NCBI RefSeq assembly: GCF_902726655.1
Contig: NZ_CACVAN010000001.1
Span: 2,542,001-2,606,000, forward strand
Origin: Virgibacillus ihumii
GTDB taxonomy: Bacteria; Bacillota; Bacilli; Bacillales; Amphibacillaceae
Length of the DNA stretch: 64,000 bases
Reading direction: 5' to 3'
The notes below the pieces were generated by a model. That model ran no database searches and was not told the origin of the DNA. It was given only the letters and a program-made list of their open reading frames with translations. The stretch's first letter is position 1, and every line of letters begins with the position of its first letter. The position numbers were made by a program, and so were the translations under genes. Shown one piece after another: positions 37,639 through 47,620 of the stretch.

Positions 37639-38424
37639 ATGAGTCAGGAATTGCAGCAAAAAGTTGCGTTTATAACAGGTGCTGCCAGCGGAATCGGCCT
37701 GGAGATCGCCCAGGAATTTTCCAAACAGGGTGCAACAGTGGTTATTTCCGATTTAAAAGATGAAGCGGCACAACAAGCTGCCAACCAGCTGACCGAAAAA
37801 GGCTACGAAGCACTCGCCACTGTCTGTGATGTTACCAATGAAGAACAATTGACAAAAGCCATTGATAAAACCGTTGAAACCTATGGACGGCTTGATATTG
37901 TGGTTAATAATGCCGGGTTACAGCATGTATCCGCTATCGAAAATTTCCCGACTGAAAAATTCGAACTCATGCAGAAAATAATGGTTACCGCACCATTCAT
38001 GGCAATCAAAAAAGTATTTCCGATTATGCGAAAACAAGGGTACGGCCGCATTATCAACATGGCATCAATCAACGGTGTCATCGGCTTTGCCGGAAAAGCT
38101 GCTTACAACAGTGCCAAGCACGGGTTGATCGGACTGTCAAAAGTAGCGGCATTGGAAGGTGCTGCTGACGGAATCACAGTCAATGCACTCTGCCCGGGCT
38201 ATGTTGATACACCGCTTGTCCGAAATCAGCTGCAGGAAATTGCCGATACACGGGACATCCCGGTTGAAAAAGTCATGGAGGAAGTAATTTATCCGCTCGT
38301 CCCGCAGCACCGGCTGCTGGACGTCCAGGAAATTGCCGATTACGCCGTCTTTATCGCCAGCGAAAAAGCAAAGGGCATCACAGGCCAGGCTGTAATTTTG
38401 GACGGCGGATATACAGCACAGTGA
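37639..38424 (+). CDS. 3-hydroxybutyrate dehydrogenase (SDR)
   Basis: 261 residues. The NAD motif TGAASGIG, NNAGLQHVSAIENFPTEKF and catalytic YNSAKHG are intact. The NNAGLQHV and GYVDTPLVRNQL segments are characteristic of bacterial D-3-hydroxybutyrate dehydrogenases, which interconvert 3-hydroxybutyrate and acetoacetate in PHB or ketone-body metabolism. GGAGGG lies 9 bp before ATG 37639. It stands alone and is followed by tandem array 6. Confidence 0.87.
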   Translation: MSQELQQKVAFITGAASGIGLEIAQEFSKQGATVVISDLKDEAAQQAANQLTEKGYEALATVCDVTNEEQLTKAIDKTVETYGRLDIVVNNAGLQHVSAIENFPTEKFELMQKIMVTAPFMAIKKVFPIMRKQGYGRIINMASINGVIGFAGKAAYNSAKHGLIGLSKVAALEGAADGITVNALCPGYVDTPLVRNQLQEIADTRDIPVEKVMEEVIYPLVPQHRLLDVQEIADYAVFIASEKAKGITGQAVILDGGYTAQ

Positions 38425-38464
38425 ACGGTTAAAATACATTGCTCTTTTCAGGAACAGGACATCT

Positions 38465-38656
38465 GACGGTTGATGTTTTCGTCCAGCGGTTGATGTTTCC
38501 CTGGTACGGTTGATGTTCTCGCCCAGCGGTTGATGTTTTCCTGGTACAGTTGATGTTCTCGCCCAGCGGTTGATGTTTCCCTGGTACAGTTGATGTTCTC
38601 GCCTAGCGGTTGATGTTCTCGTCCAGCGGTTGATGTTCTGACCCAACCGTTGATTA
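38465..38656. repeat. Phased tandem array 6, core CGGTTGATGTT, exact 20-bp period
   Basis: Ten units start at 38467 and every 20 bp after it to 38647. The spacers alternate between CTGGTA and GCCCAG or GTCCAG types through most of the array, making a 40-bp superperiod. The same core builds array 7 at 55151-55406. It lies between the 3-hydroxybutyrate dehydrogenase gene and the bceR-like gene, both on the plus strand. Confidence 0.9.
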
Positions 38657-38715
38657 AATAAAGATATCTGCCCGGAAAGGCACAAATAGTATTCCGACAG
38701 TGTGGTGAAAATAAC

Positions 38716-39408
38716 ATGTCTAAAATTCTACTGATTGAAGATGACAGGACGCTTTTTGAGGAGATCCGTGACAGGTTATCTCAATGGTCCTTTGAGGTGC
38801 ATGGGATTAAGGATTTTGGCAATGTCATCAGGGAGTTTACCACCGTCAAACCTGACTTGGTCATCATCGATATTACATTGCCCAAATTTGACGGTTTCCA
38901 TTGGTGCCGGCTCATCCGTGCCCATTCCAATGTGCCGATCATTTTTCTGTCATCACGCGATCACCCGACAGATATGGTCATGTCCATGCAAATGGGAGCG
39001 GATGACTTCATTCAAAAACCATTCCATTTTGATGTGCTAATTGCCAAGGTGCAGGCCATCCTGCGCCGGGTATATAACTACAATACGGAAAATACAATCG
39101 AACTCAGAACATGGTGCGGCGCGAGCGTTGACTATGCGAAAAATACCGTTGCAAATGATGCGGGTGAAGTGGAGCTGACCAAGAATGAGATGTTTATTTT
39201 AAAAGTCCTGATTGAACATAAAAATCAAATTGTCAGCAGGGAAAAATTAATACAATACCTTTGGGATGATGAACGGTTTGTAAGTGATAATACATTAACC
39301 GTCAATGTCAACCGGCTGCGGAAAAAACTCGGGGAACTCCACCTCGGCAAGTATATCGAAACGAAGGTCGGGCAGGGCTATATTGCATTGGAGGGAGAAT
39401 CTTCATGA
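38716..39408 (+). CDS. bceR: BceR-like response regulator (OmpR family)
   Basis: 230 residues. The receiver has E8/D9/D10 and phospho-acceptor D52 (IIDITLP). A winged-helix Trans_reg_C domain (about 130-228) ends VNVNRLRKKLGELHLGKYIETKVGQGYIA. It overlaps the kinase start by 4 bp. Its position with kinase, ATPase and 10-TM permease defines a Bce-type peptide-antibiotic sensing and resistance module; the BceR symbol is by family, not proven orthology. Confidence 0.88.
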   Translation: MSKILLIEDDRTLFEEIRDRLSQWSFEVHGIKDFGNVIREFTTVKPDLVIIDITLPKFDGFHWCRLIRAHSNVPIIFLSSRDHPTDMVMSMQMGADDFIQKPFHFDVLIAKVQAILRRVYNYNTENTIELRTWCGASVDYAKNTVANDAGEVELTKNEMFILKVLIEHKNQIVSREKLIQYLWDDERFVSDNTLTVNVNRLRKKLGELHLGKYIETKVGQGYIALEGESS

Positions 39409-40409
39409 TTACAAGCTACCTGAAAGAACGGCGCAGCTGGATTTTGTTGATTATCATCCTTCAGGGAATTACGTTATTTATTGCAGCGATCGATCCGACC
39501 ATCCCGTTCAGGTCCAGCCTGTATATCGTGTTTATTTCGCTGATTGTGTTTACCATCTTTTTCATCACTCGATACCGAAAAGAAACAAGCTTCTATCAAA
39601 GCCTTCACAATTGGGACAAAACGTATGACCTGGCGACCATAGAATCTGCTGAAAGTCCATTTGAAAAAATCGTTGAAGAAGGTATGACGCTTCAAACAAA
39701 ACAATACACAAAGAATATTTCGGAAAACCGCCAGAGTGTTGAACAGGAGAAAGATGACCTCATGTCCTGGATTCATGATGTAAAAACGCCATTAACCGCG
39801 ATGCATCTGAAGCTGGAACGAATAGAAGACTCAACGTTAAAATCTCAGCTCATGTATGAATGGCTCCGGATTCATCTGCTGCTGGACCGGCAGCTCCATC
39901 AAAAGCGAATACCGTTTGTACATAATGACCTGTACATGGAAACCGTCCAACTGGAATCACTGATCCATCGTGAAATCAGAGACTTGCAATCATGGTGTAT
40001 CCAAAAAGGCATTGGTTTTGACATATCCATTGACGTTCCTTCCATTACCAGTGATGCTAAATGGCTCAGCTTTATTGTCAGGCAGCTGTTGACTAACGCA
40101 CTGAAATACAGTGAGGCATCGGAAATCACGATTCAGTCGTTTATAGAGGATGATCTCGTCAAGCTGGCAATCAAAGACCAGGGCCGCGGCATTGACGCCA
40201 AAGACATGCCGCGGATTTTTGACAAAGGGTTCACCTCTACAATCGATCACGACAACAGTTCATCAACAGGGATGGGATTATACTTAACCAAAAGAGTTGC
40301 TGATGTCATGCACATTCATATTGACGTACAGTCTAAACCGGGAAAAGGCACAACATTTACACTTACCTTCCCAAACAAGAATGAATTTCTCAGCATTACA
40401 GACATGTGA
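39405..40409 (+). CDS. bceS: BceS-like intramembrane-sensing kinase
   Basis: 334 residues. Two helices (about 12-30 and 38-56) are joined by a very short loop, the mark of an intramembrane-sensing kinase. The phospho-acceptor is H124 in SWIHDVKTPL, the same residue number as in B. subtilis BceS. The ATPase domain has NALKYS, DQGRGI and GMGLYL. Such kinases do not bind the drug; they read the activity of the partner BceAB transporter. Its stop lies inside a palindrome that may be the BceR operator. Confidence 0.9.
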   Translation: MITSYLKERRSWILLIIILQGITLFIAAIDPTIPFRSSLYIVFISLIVFTIFFITRYRKETSFYQSLHNWDKTYDLATIESAESPFEKIVEEGMTLQTKQYTKNISENRQSVEQEKDDLMSWIHDVKTPLTAMHLKLERIEDSTLKSQLMYEWLRIHLLLDRQLHQKRIPFVHNDLYMETVQLESLIHREIRDLQSWCIQKGIGFDISIDVPSITSDAKWLSFIVRQLLTNALKYSEASEITIQSFIEDDLVKLAIKDQGRGIDAKDMPRIFDKGFTSTIDHDNSSSTGMGLYLTKRVADVMHIHIDVQSKPGKGTTFTLTFPNKNEFLSITDM

Positions 40410-40425
40410 CGATAATGTCACATGT
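40402..40425. promoter_or_regulatory. Candidate BceR operator upstream of bceAB
   Basis: ACATGTGAC-GATAAT-GTCACATGT is a perfect 9-bp-arm palindrome spanning the bceS stop. Within it TGACG-ATAA-TGTCA resembles the reported BceR/PsdR-type motif TNACA-N4-TGTAA. It lies about 85 bp upstream of bceA. A terminator is less likely because the following T-run is interrupted (TTTCCTG). Confidence 0.55.
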
Positions 40426-40509
40426 TTTCCTGTTTTGTTAGCGGAATCGAAGGAATCAGACTTAAATCTGTTTTATGATGAAGATAGCAATTAACAGGGA
40501 GTGTTCATT

Positions 40510-41271
40510 TTGACAGTACTGAACGCAAGCAAAATTTCAAAAAGCTATGGTAATAAATTTAACCGGCAGGAAGTATTAACTGGCCTGGATTTACAGGTCA
40601 ATAAAGGTGAGTTTGTCAGTATTATGGGGGCATCGGGATCAGGCAAAACAACCTTACTGAATGTGCTTTCTTCGATTGACAAAGTTAGTCAGGGTTCCAT
40701 CGTTATTAACGGCAACGAGCTGACAGCCATGAAAAACAAGCAGCTTGCCGAATTCCGGAAACGTCACCTCGGATTCATTTTCCAAGAGTATAATCTGCTG
40801 GACACATTAACGGTAAAAGAAAATATATTGCTGCCTTTATCGATCCAAAAAGTTTCCAAAAAGGCTGCTGATAAAATGTTTCAGGCTATCGCCGCTGAAC
40901 TTGGTATTTTGGATGTTCAGGCTAAGTATCCGAATGAGATCTCAGGCGGACAAAAGCAGCGCACATCAGCAGCACGGGCTTTCATTCATGATCCGAGCAT
41001 TATTTTTGCGGATGAACCAACAGGCGCACTGGATTCAAAATCCGCATCCAATCTTCTTGATAAATTAAGCGAGTTAAATGAAAAACGGAACGCGACAATC
41101 GTTATGGTTACACACGACCCTGCAGCAGCGAGCTATTCATCGCGAGCAATTTTTATTAAAGACGGACAAATTTATACGCAGCTGAATAGAAGTGATGAAT
41201 CACGGCAGTCCTTTTTCAAAGACATCATCAAAACACAAGGCGTTCTTGGTGGGATAAACTATGAAAATTAG
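40510..41271 (+). CDS. bceA: BceA-like ABC transporter ATPase
   Basis: 253 residues. Walker [10 protein letters not shown] (about 40-48), signature [14 protein letters not shown], Walker [13 protein letters not shown] and a switch histidine (VTHD) are all present. A TTG start at 40510 is chosen, with AGGGAG 8 bp upstream. With the permease it would free membrane lipid-II-cycle targets from peptide antibiotics such as bacitracin-like compounds and provide the flux signal to the kinase. It overlaps bceB by 11 bp. Confidence 0.9.
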   Translation: MTVLNASKISKSYGNKFNRQEVLTGLDLQVNKGEFVSIMGASGSGKTTLLNVLSSIDKVSQGSIVINGNELTAMKNKQLAEFRKRHLGFIFQEYNLLDTLTVKENILLPLSIQKVSKKAADKMFQAIAAELGILDVQAKYPNEISGGQKQRTSAARAFIHDPSIIFADEPTGALDSKSASNLLDKLSELNEKRNATIVMVTHDPAAASYSSRAIFIKDGQIYTQLNRSDESRQSFFKDIIKTQGVLGGINYEN

Positions 41272-43198
41272 TCAGCTCATCTACCGCAATCTGCGCAAGA
41301 ATCTCAAGACGTACTATCTGTATGTATTTGCTCTAATTTTCAGTGTCGCGCTTTATTTTGCATTTGTAACACTACAGTATGATCCTTCCATGGATACTGC
41401 AAAAGGATCAATTAAAGGTGCAGCCGGACTGAGAGCCGCTTCTGTTTTGCTGATTGCGATTGTCGGTGTCTTTCTGCTGTATGCAAACAGCCTGTTTATC
41501 AAACGGCGGAGCAAAGAAATCGGGCTGTTCCAATTAGTCGGATTTACGAAGGGAAAAATCTTTCAAATCCTGACGGTGGAAAATCTCGTTCTGTATTTTG
41601 GCTCGATGCTGATTGGAATTTTTCTGGGATTCGCTTCTTCCAAACTGTTTCTGATGGTTATTATGCAGCTAACCGGCATTCAGGGGGTTGCCCAACTGCA
41701 TTTTTCCGGGTCGGCGCTCAGCCAGACACTAATTGTTTTCGCGGCCATTTACTGTCTGATCATGCTGATGAATTTTATATTTATCAAACGGCAGAGTATC
41801 CTGGCACTCTTTCAGGTCAAGTCAGCATCAGAAGGAAATATTAAAAAGCTGTCATGGTTTCAAATGGCCATCGGCATATTGGGTCTGGTTCTGATTATAT
41901 TTGGATACTATCTGTCCACTAGACTGTTTAGCGGTGGTTTTGCAGGAACGATGGGGTTATTTTTTGTCATGATTGCCATACTTGGCTCGGTCATCCTAGG
42001 AACATATCTTTTTTACAAAGGATCCGTAAGCTTTATCTTTTACCTGATCCGAAAAAAGAAAAACGGTTATTTATCGATAAAAGAAGTATTGTCCCTGTCA
42101 TCGATTATGTTCCGGATGAAATCAAATGCCCTGCTGCTGACGGTCATTACCACTGTATCGGCGCTGGCTATCGGACTGGCATCATTAAGCTATATTTCCT
42201 ATTATTCAGTGGAACAAACAGCTGAGGAACGGGTACCAAATGATTTTGGCATTGCGAATGAAGAGAATGCGGAGAAGTTTCAGCAAATGCTGGATGATCA
42301 CGGGATTAATTATGAAATAAGCCACGTTGACTTTTTCCAAGCCACGGCAAATATTACGGATATACTTGAATCCGTACCGAAAAGTCAAACGTTCAATCCC
42401 GGTATAACACACATGGCGGTAGTCAGCGATGAGAAGATTGAAGAAGTCAATGTTTCAAAGGATGAAACGGTATTCGTTAATCCAAGCGGATTATTGAAGA
42501 AGGCTATGTCTTTTAAAGATAATGGAAAGATGACCTTATCCGGACAAAACAACACCATCCGTCTAAAATACAAAGGAATGAAAGACATCCAGGTTTTGCC
42601 GACGATAATAGCAGGCGGCGGATTCCCGGCGGCAGTCGTCGATAAAACTGTCTATCAAAAATTGGAAGATGATATTGATCCATCGATAAAAAGTGAGTAT
42701 TCCACATATTTTGGGTTCGATGTTCAACATGATATAAGTAAAGCGAACGAACTTTTCCAACAGAAGTTTGGAGAAAAGTACGGCCACAGCTCACAATTGG
42801 AGATAAGCAATTCCTTAAAGCAAAATATGGGATTCACCATTTTTATCGTCGGATTTCTTGCACTTGCATTTCTGATTACATCCGGCTGTATTCTGTACTT
42901 CAAGCAAATGACCGAGAGTGAAGAGGAAAAGCCGAATTACACAATTCTGCGAAAGCTCGGTTTCACGCAGGACGACTTGCTGAAAGGAATTAGGGTCAAG
43001 CAGATTCTCAATTTTGGGATCCCGCTGGTCGTCGGCTTGGTACACAGTTATTTTGCGGTAAAATCAGGCTGGTTCCTGTTTGGAACGGAACTTTGGACGC
43101 CAATGATTGCCGTGATGGTTTTATATGCTATTCTGTACTCCATCTTCGGAATACTGTCGGTGCAATATTACAGGAAGATTATAAAGGCATCATTATAA
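41261..43198 (+). CDS. bceB: BceB-like ABC permease
   Basis: 645 residues. There are ten predicted helices and a large extracellular domain of about 200 residues between helices 7 and 8 (about 315-515), the feature that defines Bce-type permeases and sets drug specificity. FtsX-like segments lie at both ends (for example [17 protein letters not shown]). The particular peptide recognised cannot be told from sequence. The gene ends the module and is followed by a terminator. Confidence 0.9.
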   Translation: MKISQLIYRNLRKNLKTYYLYVFALIFSVALYFAFVTLQYDPSMDTAKGSIKGAAGLRAASVLLIAIVGVFLLYANSLFIKRRSKEIGLFQLVGFTKGKIFQILTVENLVLYFGSMLIGIFLGFASSKLFLMVIMQLTGIQGVAQLHFSGSALSQTLIVFAAIYCLIMLMNFIFIKRQSILALFQVKSASEGNIKKLSWFQMAIGILGLVLIIFGYYLSTRLFSGGFAGTMGLFFVMIAILGSVILGTYLFYKGSVSFIFYLIRKKKNGYLSIKEVLSLSSIMFRMKSNALLLTVITTVSALAIGLASLSYISYYSVEQTAEERVPNDFGIANEENAEKFQQMLDDHGINYEISHVDFFQATANITDILESVPKSQTFNPGITHMAVVSDEKIEEVNVSKDETVFVNPSGLLKKAMSFKDNGKMTLSGQNNTIRLKYKGMKDIQVLPTIIAGGGFPAAVVDKTVYQKLEDDIDPSIKSEYSTYFGFDVQHDISKANELFQQKFGEKYGHSSQLEISNSLKQNMGFTIFIVGFLALAFLITSGCILYFKQMTESEEEKPNYTILRKLGFTQDDLLKGIRVKQILNFGIPLVVGLVHSYFAVKSGWFLFGTELWTPMIAVMVLYAILYSIFGILSVQYYRKIIKASL

Positions 43199-43202
43199 AC
43201 GA

Positions 43203-43237
43203 AAAGCTCCAGTCATTAGCTGGGGCTTTCTTTTTGA
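43203..43237 (+). terminator. Rho-independent terminator of bceB
   Basis: AAAAGCTCCAG and CTGGGGCTTTC pair around TCATTAG, followed by TTTTT. Confidence 0.88.
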
Positions 43238-43252
43238 AGAAAAAAAGTGAAG

Positions 43253-43355
43253 TGCTAGAAGTTTTCATGAAACTGCTCGAATATCCGATTTAACTGTTAG
43301 AAGTTCACAATTGAAGTACTAGAAGTTCACAAAGTAAGTGTTAGAAGTCACAATT
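43253..43355. repeat. Phased tandem array 8, core TTAGAAGTTCACAA, 21-22 bp period
   Basis: Units begin at 43255, 43276 (degenerate), 43297, 43319 and 43341 (steps 21, 21, 22, 22). It lies between convergent bceB and mqo, after the bceB terminator. The core is unlike those of the other arrays. Confidence 0.75.
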
Positions 43356-43456
43356 GAACCAAAGGAAAGTCACTTTCTAAAATCGGCAAAACCGATATTC
43401 GGTATTCAGCGGAAAGCAGCCGCTCCTCAAAATAACTGCATTGCACATCCGAAAAG

Positions 43457-43496
43457 AAAAAGCATAAAATGCCGTTTCCGGCAATTTATGCTTTTT
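43457..43496 (-). terminator. Rho-independent terminator overlapping the mqo stop
   Basis: AGCATAAAATGCCG and CGGCAATTTATGCT form the stem around TTTC, with A/T runs on both sides. The TAA of mqo lies in the right arm. Confidence 0.8.
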
Positions 43497-44982
43497 GAAC
43501 TGTATTTTCGTTTAAACCCAGTGCTTCTGCAGTCATTGCGTTGGTTTTCTGAAGAAGCTCCGGATTATCTTTTAATGATTTACCATATGAAGGAATCATT
43601 TCTTTAATTTTTGGTTCCCATTCCTCCATCTGCTGCGGGAAACATTTCGCCAGTATTTCCAGCATAATCGGAACTGCAGTTGAAGCACCTGGTGAAGCGC
43701 CAAGCAGCGCTGCAATTGAGCCGTCAGATGAACTGATAAGCTCTGTGCCGAACTGAAGCGTTCCTTTGCCGCCGCCCTCAGTATCCTTAATAACCTGAAC
43801 ACGCTGACCTGCTACGACCAAGTCCCAATCCGCGCTCTTGGCATTCGGGATAAATGCACGCAATTCTTCCATGCGTTGTTCTTTTGATAACATCAGCTGC
43901 TCGACTAAGTATTTCGTCAATGGAATATTTTTCGCTCCTGATGCCAGCATCGTCAACACGTTATACGGCTTGACTGAGCCAAATAAATCCATATTTGAAC
44001 CGGTTTTGAGGAATTTCGGTGAAAAACCAGCAAACGGTCCAAACAGCAGCGACTTTTTATTTTCGATAAAGCGTGTGTCCAGATGCGGTACGGACATCGG
44101 CGGAGCACCGACTGCGGCTTTGCTGTACACTTTCGCATGATGCTGCTCAATCACATCCGGATTGTTGCACACCATAAACAGTCCGCTCACCGGAAAACCG
44201 CCAAGATGTTTCGACTCAGGGATACCGGTTTTTTGCAGTAACGGCAATACTCCTCCACCGGCACCGATGAAAACAAATCGTGCGGTGCGATGTTCAATTT
44301 TTTCGTCACTGTGCACTTTTACTTCCCATGTGCCATCGTCCATTTGGGTAATGTCATCAACCGTATGCCCGTAATTAACTTCCACATCGGTCTGCTCCAA
44401 GTGTTCAAACAATTTGCGTGTTAACGCACCAAAATTAACGTCCGTTCCGGAGTCGATTTTTGTTGCGGCAATCGGTTCGTCCGATGTACGGTCCTGCATA
44501 ATAAGTGGAAACCACTCCATCAGTGTTTCCGGATCCTCGGAAAACTCCATCCCTTCAAATAACGGATTATCCGACAACGCCGCAAAACGTTTCTTTAAAA
44601 AGTTTACACTGTCTTCCCCTTGTACCATGCTCATATGCGGCAAAGGCTTAATAAAATTCCCGGGATTTTTGAGCAATTTCTGCTGTACAAGATGCGCCCA
44701 AAATTGCTTGGTGACCCGGAACTGTTCGTTAACTGTTGTTGCTTTGCTGGTATCAATCGATCCATCTGGCTTTTCCTTCGTATAGTTGAGTTCACACAAT
44801 GCAGAATGGCCCGTACCCGCGTTATTCCATTCGTTTGAACTTTCCTCGCCTGCTTCATTAAGTTTCTCATACACGATAATCTTCATATCCGGTGCCAATT
44901 CCTTCAGCAGTGTCGCCAAGGTTGCACTCATAATTCCGGCACCGACTAAGATAACGTCTGCGCTGTATTGTTTGCTACCCAT
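43486..44982 (-). CDS. mqo: Malate:quinone oxidoreductase
   Basis: 498 residues, standard length. The FAD-binding motif [17 protein letters not shown] opens the protein. [38 protein letters not shown] and the C-terminal [17 protein letters not shown] are signature Mqo blocks. It oxidises malate to oxaloacetate at the membrane, passing electrons to quinone. ATG 44982 follows GAGGGT. It is divergent from the aldolase gene across a 275-bp AT-rich region that should hold both promoters. Confidence 0.95.
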   Translation of the reverse strand: MGSKQYSADVILVGAGIMSATLATLLKELAPDMKIIVYEKLNEAGEESSNEWNNAGTGHSALCELNYTKEKPDGSIDTSKATTVNEQFRVTKQFWAHLVQQKLLKNPGNFIKPLPHMSMVQGEDSVNFLKKRFAALSDNPLFEGMEFSEDPETLMEWFPLIMQDRTSDEPIAATKIDSGTDVNFGALTRKLFEHLEQTDVEVNYGHTVDDITQMDDGTWEVKVHSDEKIEHRTARFVFIGAGGGVLPLLQKTGIPESKHLGGFPVSGLFMVCNNPDVIEQHHAKVYSKAAVGAPPMSVPHLDTRFIENKKSLLFGPFAGFSPKFLKTGSNMDLFGSVKPYNVLTMLASGAKNIPLTKYLVEQLMLSKEQRMEELRAFIPNAKSADWDLVVAGQRVQVIKDTEGGGKGTLQFGTELISSSDGSIAALLGASPGASTAVPIMLEILAKCFPQQMEEWEPKIKEMIPSYGKSLKDNPELLQKTNAMTAEALGLNENTVQKA

Positions 44983-45256
44983 ATTAAATTTACCCTCTTT
45001 ACAGTATAAGATTTGAGAATAATTCAAGTATTCCTGATAACGTTGCAAAATACCCGCCACAACGCTGGAATATATATTTTCTATTTCCATTATAACCTTA
45101 TATATTGTATCATAATTATATATAGATTAAAATGTTTACTGTCTGGAATAGAAACAAACTGTTCAGGCCAGCAGTAAAAGTTAGGGAAATCATCCACAAC
45201 ATCAGAGATATGTGGTTGCTTAAGCATATTAAGAATACCGTATAGGAGTGGTAATG

Positions 45257-46141
45257 ATGAATCAGCATCAATTTGAAAAAATCAAAAACGGAAAAGGTTT
45301 TATTGCGGCACTGGACCAAAGCGGCGGCAGTACACCTAAAGCACTGGCAGCGTATGGCATTCCGGAAAGTGCATATTCCAACGAGGATGAAATGTTCGAT
45401 TTGGTTCATGAAATGCGGACTCGAATTATCACCTCACCTGCTTTTAATTCCGATAAAATTTTAGGTGCGATTTTGTTTGAACAAACAATGGACCGTGAAA
45501 TTGAAGGCAAGTACACCGGTGATTATCTGGCAGACGTAAAAGGCGTTGTACCATTTTTGAAAGTGGACAAAGGGCTTGCTGAAGAAAAAGACGGCGTTCA
45601 ACTGATGAAGCCGATTGATAATTTGGATGACACATTAAAGCGTGCCAATGAGCGGAATATTTTCGGTACCAAAATGCGCTCCGTCATCAAAGAAGCTAAC
45701 CCGGAAGGCATCAAAGCTGTTGTCGATCAGCAGTTTGAAATTGGACATAAGATCATTGACGCAGGACTTGTTCCAATTATCGAACCGGAAGTGGACATTA
45801 ACAGTCCGGAAAAAGAAAAAAGTGAGGAACTGCTGAAAGCGGAAATTAAAAAACACTTGGATAACCTTAGTGATGATCAGCCTGTCATGTTGAAACTATC
45901 CATCCCGACAAAGACAGACATGTACAAAGATCTGATTGATCATCCGAAAGTGGTTCGTGTTGTTGCACTTTCCGGCGGTTACTCCACCGAAGAAGCGAAC
46001 GCAAAGCTCAAGGAAAACGACGGCCTGATCGCCAGCTTCTCCAGAGCACTGAGCCAGGATTTAAATGCGGATCAGACTGATGAAGAATTTAACAAGGAGC
46101 TTGCCGACGCAGTAGAGTCGATTTATCAGGCTTCTGTTTGA
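45257..46141 (+). CDS. Class I fructose-bisphosphate aldolase
   Basis: 294 residues. The start [30 protein letters not shown] closely resembles the Staphylococcus FdaA type of class I (Schiff-base, metal-free) aldolase, which supports ATG 45257 over 45254. AGGAG lies 8 bp upstream. [10 protein letters not shown] and KLSIPT hold the active-site residues. It splits or forms fructose-1,6-bisphosphate. A clear terminator follows. Confidence 0.92.
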   Translation: MNQHQFEKIKNGKGFIAALDQSGGSTPKALAAYGIPESAYSNEDEMFDLVHEMRTRIITSPAFNSDKILGAILFEQTMDREIEGKYTGDYLADVKGVVPFLKVDKGLAEEKDGVQLMKPIDNLDDTLKRANERNIFGTKMRSVIKEANPEGIKAVVDQQFEIGHKIIDAGLVPIIEPEVDINSPEKEKSEELLKAEIKKHLDNLSDDQPVMLKLSIPTKTDMYKDLIDHPKVVRVVALSGGYSTEEANAKLKENDGLIASFSRALSQDLNADQTDEEFNKELADAVESIYQASV

Positions 46142-46170
46142 GCATAAGGGATTTAAATATTTTTGTTTGA

Positions 46171-46205
46171 AAAGCGAACGGCTGTAACGGCTGTTCGCTT
46201 TTTTT
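46171..46205 (+). terminator. Rho-independent terminator of the aldolase gene
   Basis: AAGCGAAC and GTTCGCTT pair around an inner 13-nt loop, followed by a seven-T run. Confidence 0.85.
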
Positions 46206-46224
46206 GTTTGAAGCAGTGCTCGGG

Positions 46225-46360
46225 GTTCGTGCGATTGGGGCGGGTGTTTGCACGTTTTGGGTGGGAGTTCGCACGTTTCGGCCGGACTTTGCACGTTTGG
46301 GGCATGGGTTCGCACGTTTTGGTGAAAGTTCGCACGTTTCAGCGGGACTTCGCACGTTAT
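46225..46360. repeat. Phased tandem array 4, core TTCGCACGTTT, 20-21 bp period
   Basis: The core occurs at 46229 (degenerate), 46250, 46271, 46291, 46312, 46332 and 46352 (steps 21, 21, 20, 21, 20, 20). It is the same core as array 3, 25 kb away. It sits between convergent genes, after the aldolase terminator. Confidence 0.88.
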
Positions 46361-46654
46361 TCGCCATAGCTTTAACAATTCATTTCAGCCAGCTTTTAGT
46401 CTCCTCATTTATTAGCCATTTCATTAAAGTCACTTCCCATAGCTAAGAAAAGGGCTTAACCAATGTAGATTCTCAAGACGGACAAATGGTATTAAAAGGG
46501 GATGTAACATTAACATAGGGACGGATAAGGCTTCTTCCTCCACACCTTTGAAAGCAGAAAATCCGTCCCCTTCCTTAACAAAAATATTCCGTGTCATCAC
46601 AGGCGAAGCAATTGTTTAACCATTTACCTCGAATCACTTCACCTGCAACCACTC
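46361..46654. other. Intergenic stretch with a distant inverted repeat
   Basis: No gene seen. GGGACGGAT at 46518-46526 is the inverse of ATCCGTCCC at 46561-46569, separated by 34 bp. It may be a remnant of a small dispersed element. Confidence 0.45.
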
Positions 46655-46879
46655 TCACTTCCAATAGTTATTAGCAGCTGCTACCGTTTGATAGTGAATG
46701 GCAATTACTTGTGAAACCATTGTCAGACTATCCGCATTCCGTGCATACTTTGGCCGCAGCTTTTTTCTGATAGCTGCTGATGGCTGGGTATATTCCACGC
46801 CCTTCCTTGCCAAGGTGATGGCCAACTCAAATCCTTCCTGCGGTGTTTCCGTTTTTAGGCTTGTAAGCCAGTCACTCAT
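46655..46879 (-). CDS. Small protein of unknown function (74 aa)
   Basis: 74 residues, basic, mostly helical, no membrane segment: ETPQEGFELAITLARKGVEYTQ and RKKLRPKYARNADSLTMVSQVI. AAGGGGGAT lies 6-7 bp before the ATG, which supports translation. No family recognised. It is alone between array 4 and the TetR gene. Confidence 0.6.
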   Translation of the reverse strand: MSDWLTSLKTETPQEGFELAITLARKGVEYTQPSAAIRKKLRPKYARNADSLTMVSQVIAIHYQTVAAANNYWK

Positions 46880-47008
46880 AGAAATATCCCCCTTTAACTA
46901 TATTCTATAAGGGACACATCGGAAACATTCCCAAAAACACTTAACAGGCATGAGGTGAATATCCAAAAAAAGAAAGATGCCTTCCATCCACGAATGAACA
47001 GGCACCAT

Positions 47009-47620
47009 TTATACATCCAAAGCCATTTTCAAATAGTCAACGAACAGGCCGGACTGCTTTTCCAGCTGCACATCATCATCCGGCAGAATGGAGTCTTCAA
47101 GCGCCAGACCATCGATAAACGTGATGATAGAACGTGCGAGCAGGTCACTTTCATAACGATTGCTGAATTCACCGGCATCCTGACCGGCCTTAATAACATC
47201 CCTATAAATGCGGACTCCTAAATCATACCTTTTTTTGGCATAAGCTTTTCGCCGCCCATCATTTCTGCCTGTGATAAAAAATTCCAGCTTGCTTGGGGCG
47301 AGTGGATCCATTTCAGCGTCAGGATTTCCGCTTTTTCCGAACATCAACTGCATCAGCAGTTCCCAGTGTGATTCAGTCGCTCGCAGTAATTGCTCTGTAT
47401 TCGCTGCTGCATCACTAAGCTGCTTTTCAATAATGGCTTCGAATAAGTCTTCTTTATTGGAAAAATACCGATAAAGCCCGCCACGACTGAGACCGGTTGC
47501 ATCCATAACATGTTTCATCGTGGTATGTGCATAGCCCTGTTCGATAAAAACATCAATTGCGGCATGCATAATATCAGCCCGTCGTTGCTGCAGATGTTCT
47601 TCGCTCATGCGTGGAGCCAT
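47009..47620 (-). CDS. TetR-family repressor of the adjacent MFS operon
   Basis: 203 residues. The N-terminal helix-turn-helix (about 28-60) reads TTMKHVMDATGLSRGGLYRYFSNKEDLF. It overlaps the MFS gene by 47 bp, so both are made from one mRNA. Palindromes AACGACA-N4-TGTCGTT in the shared promoter are the likely operators, so it should autoregulate. A GGGGG ribosome site precedes ATG 47620. The inducer is unknown, probably a substrate of the pump. Confidence 0.87.
   Translation of the reverse strand: MAPRMSEEHLQQRRADIMHAAIDVFIEQGYAHTTMKHVMDATGLSRGGLYRYFSNKEDLFEAIIEKQLSDAAANTEQLLRATESHWELLMQLMFGKSGNPDAEMDPLAPSKLEFFITGRNDGRRKAYAKKRYDLGVRIYRDVIKAGQDAGEFSNRYESDLLARSIITFIDGLALEDSILPDDDVQLEKQSGLFVDYLKMALDV

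Noticed and set aside
38465..38656. CRISPR-like regular repeats (also 55151-55406)
   Set aside because: The unit is only 20 bp with a degenerate core, and the spacers are a few bases and partly repeated, not unique 30-40 bp spacers. No cas genes are near.
40402..40440. Terminator at the end of bceRS
   Set aside because: The hairpin is strong but the T-run is interrupted and it overlaps the stop codon; the operator reading fits better.
46061..46378. Open frames through array 4
   Set aside because: Same reason: repeated ARF/CFG-type peptide made by the phased repeat, overlapping the aldolase end.
46518..46569. Transposon or REP-type element from the GGGACGGAT inverted repeat
   Set aside because: Only one copy in the window, no associated transposase and a weak structure, so it is listed only as an intergenic feature.
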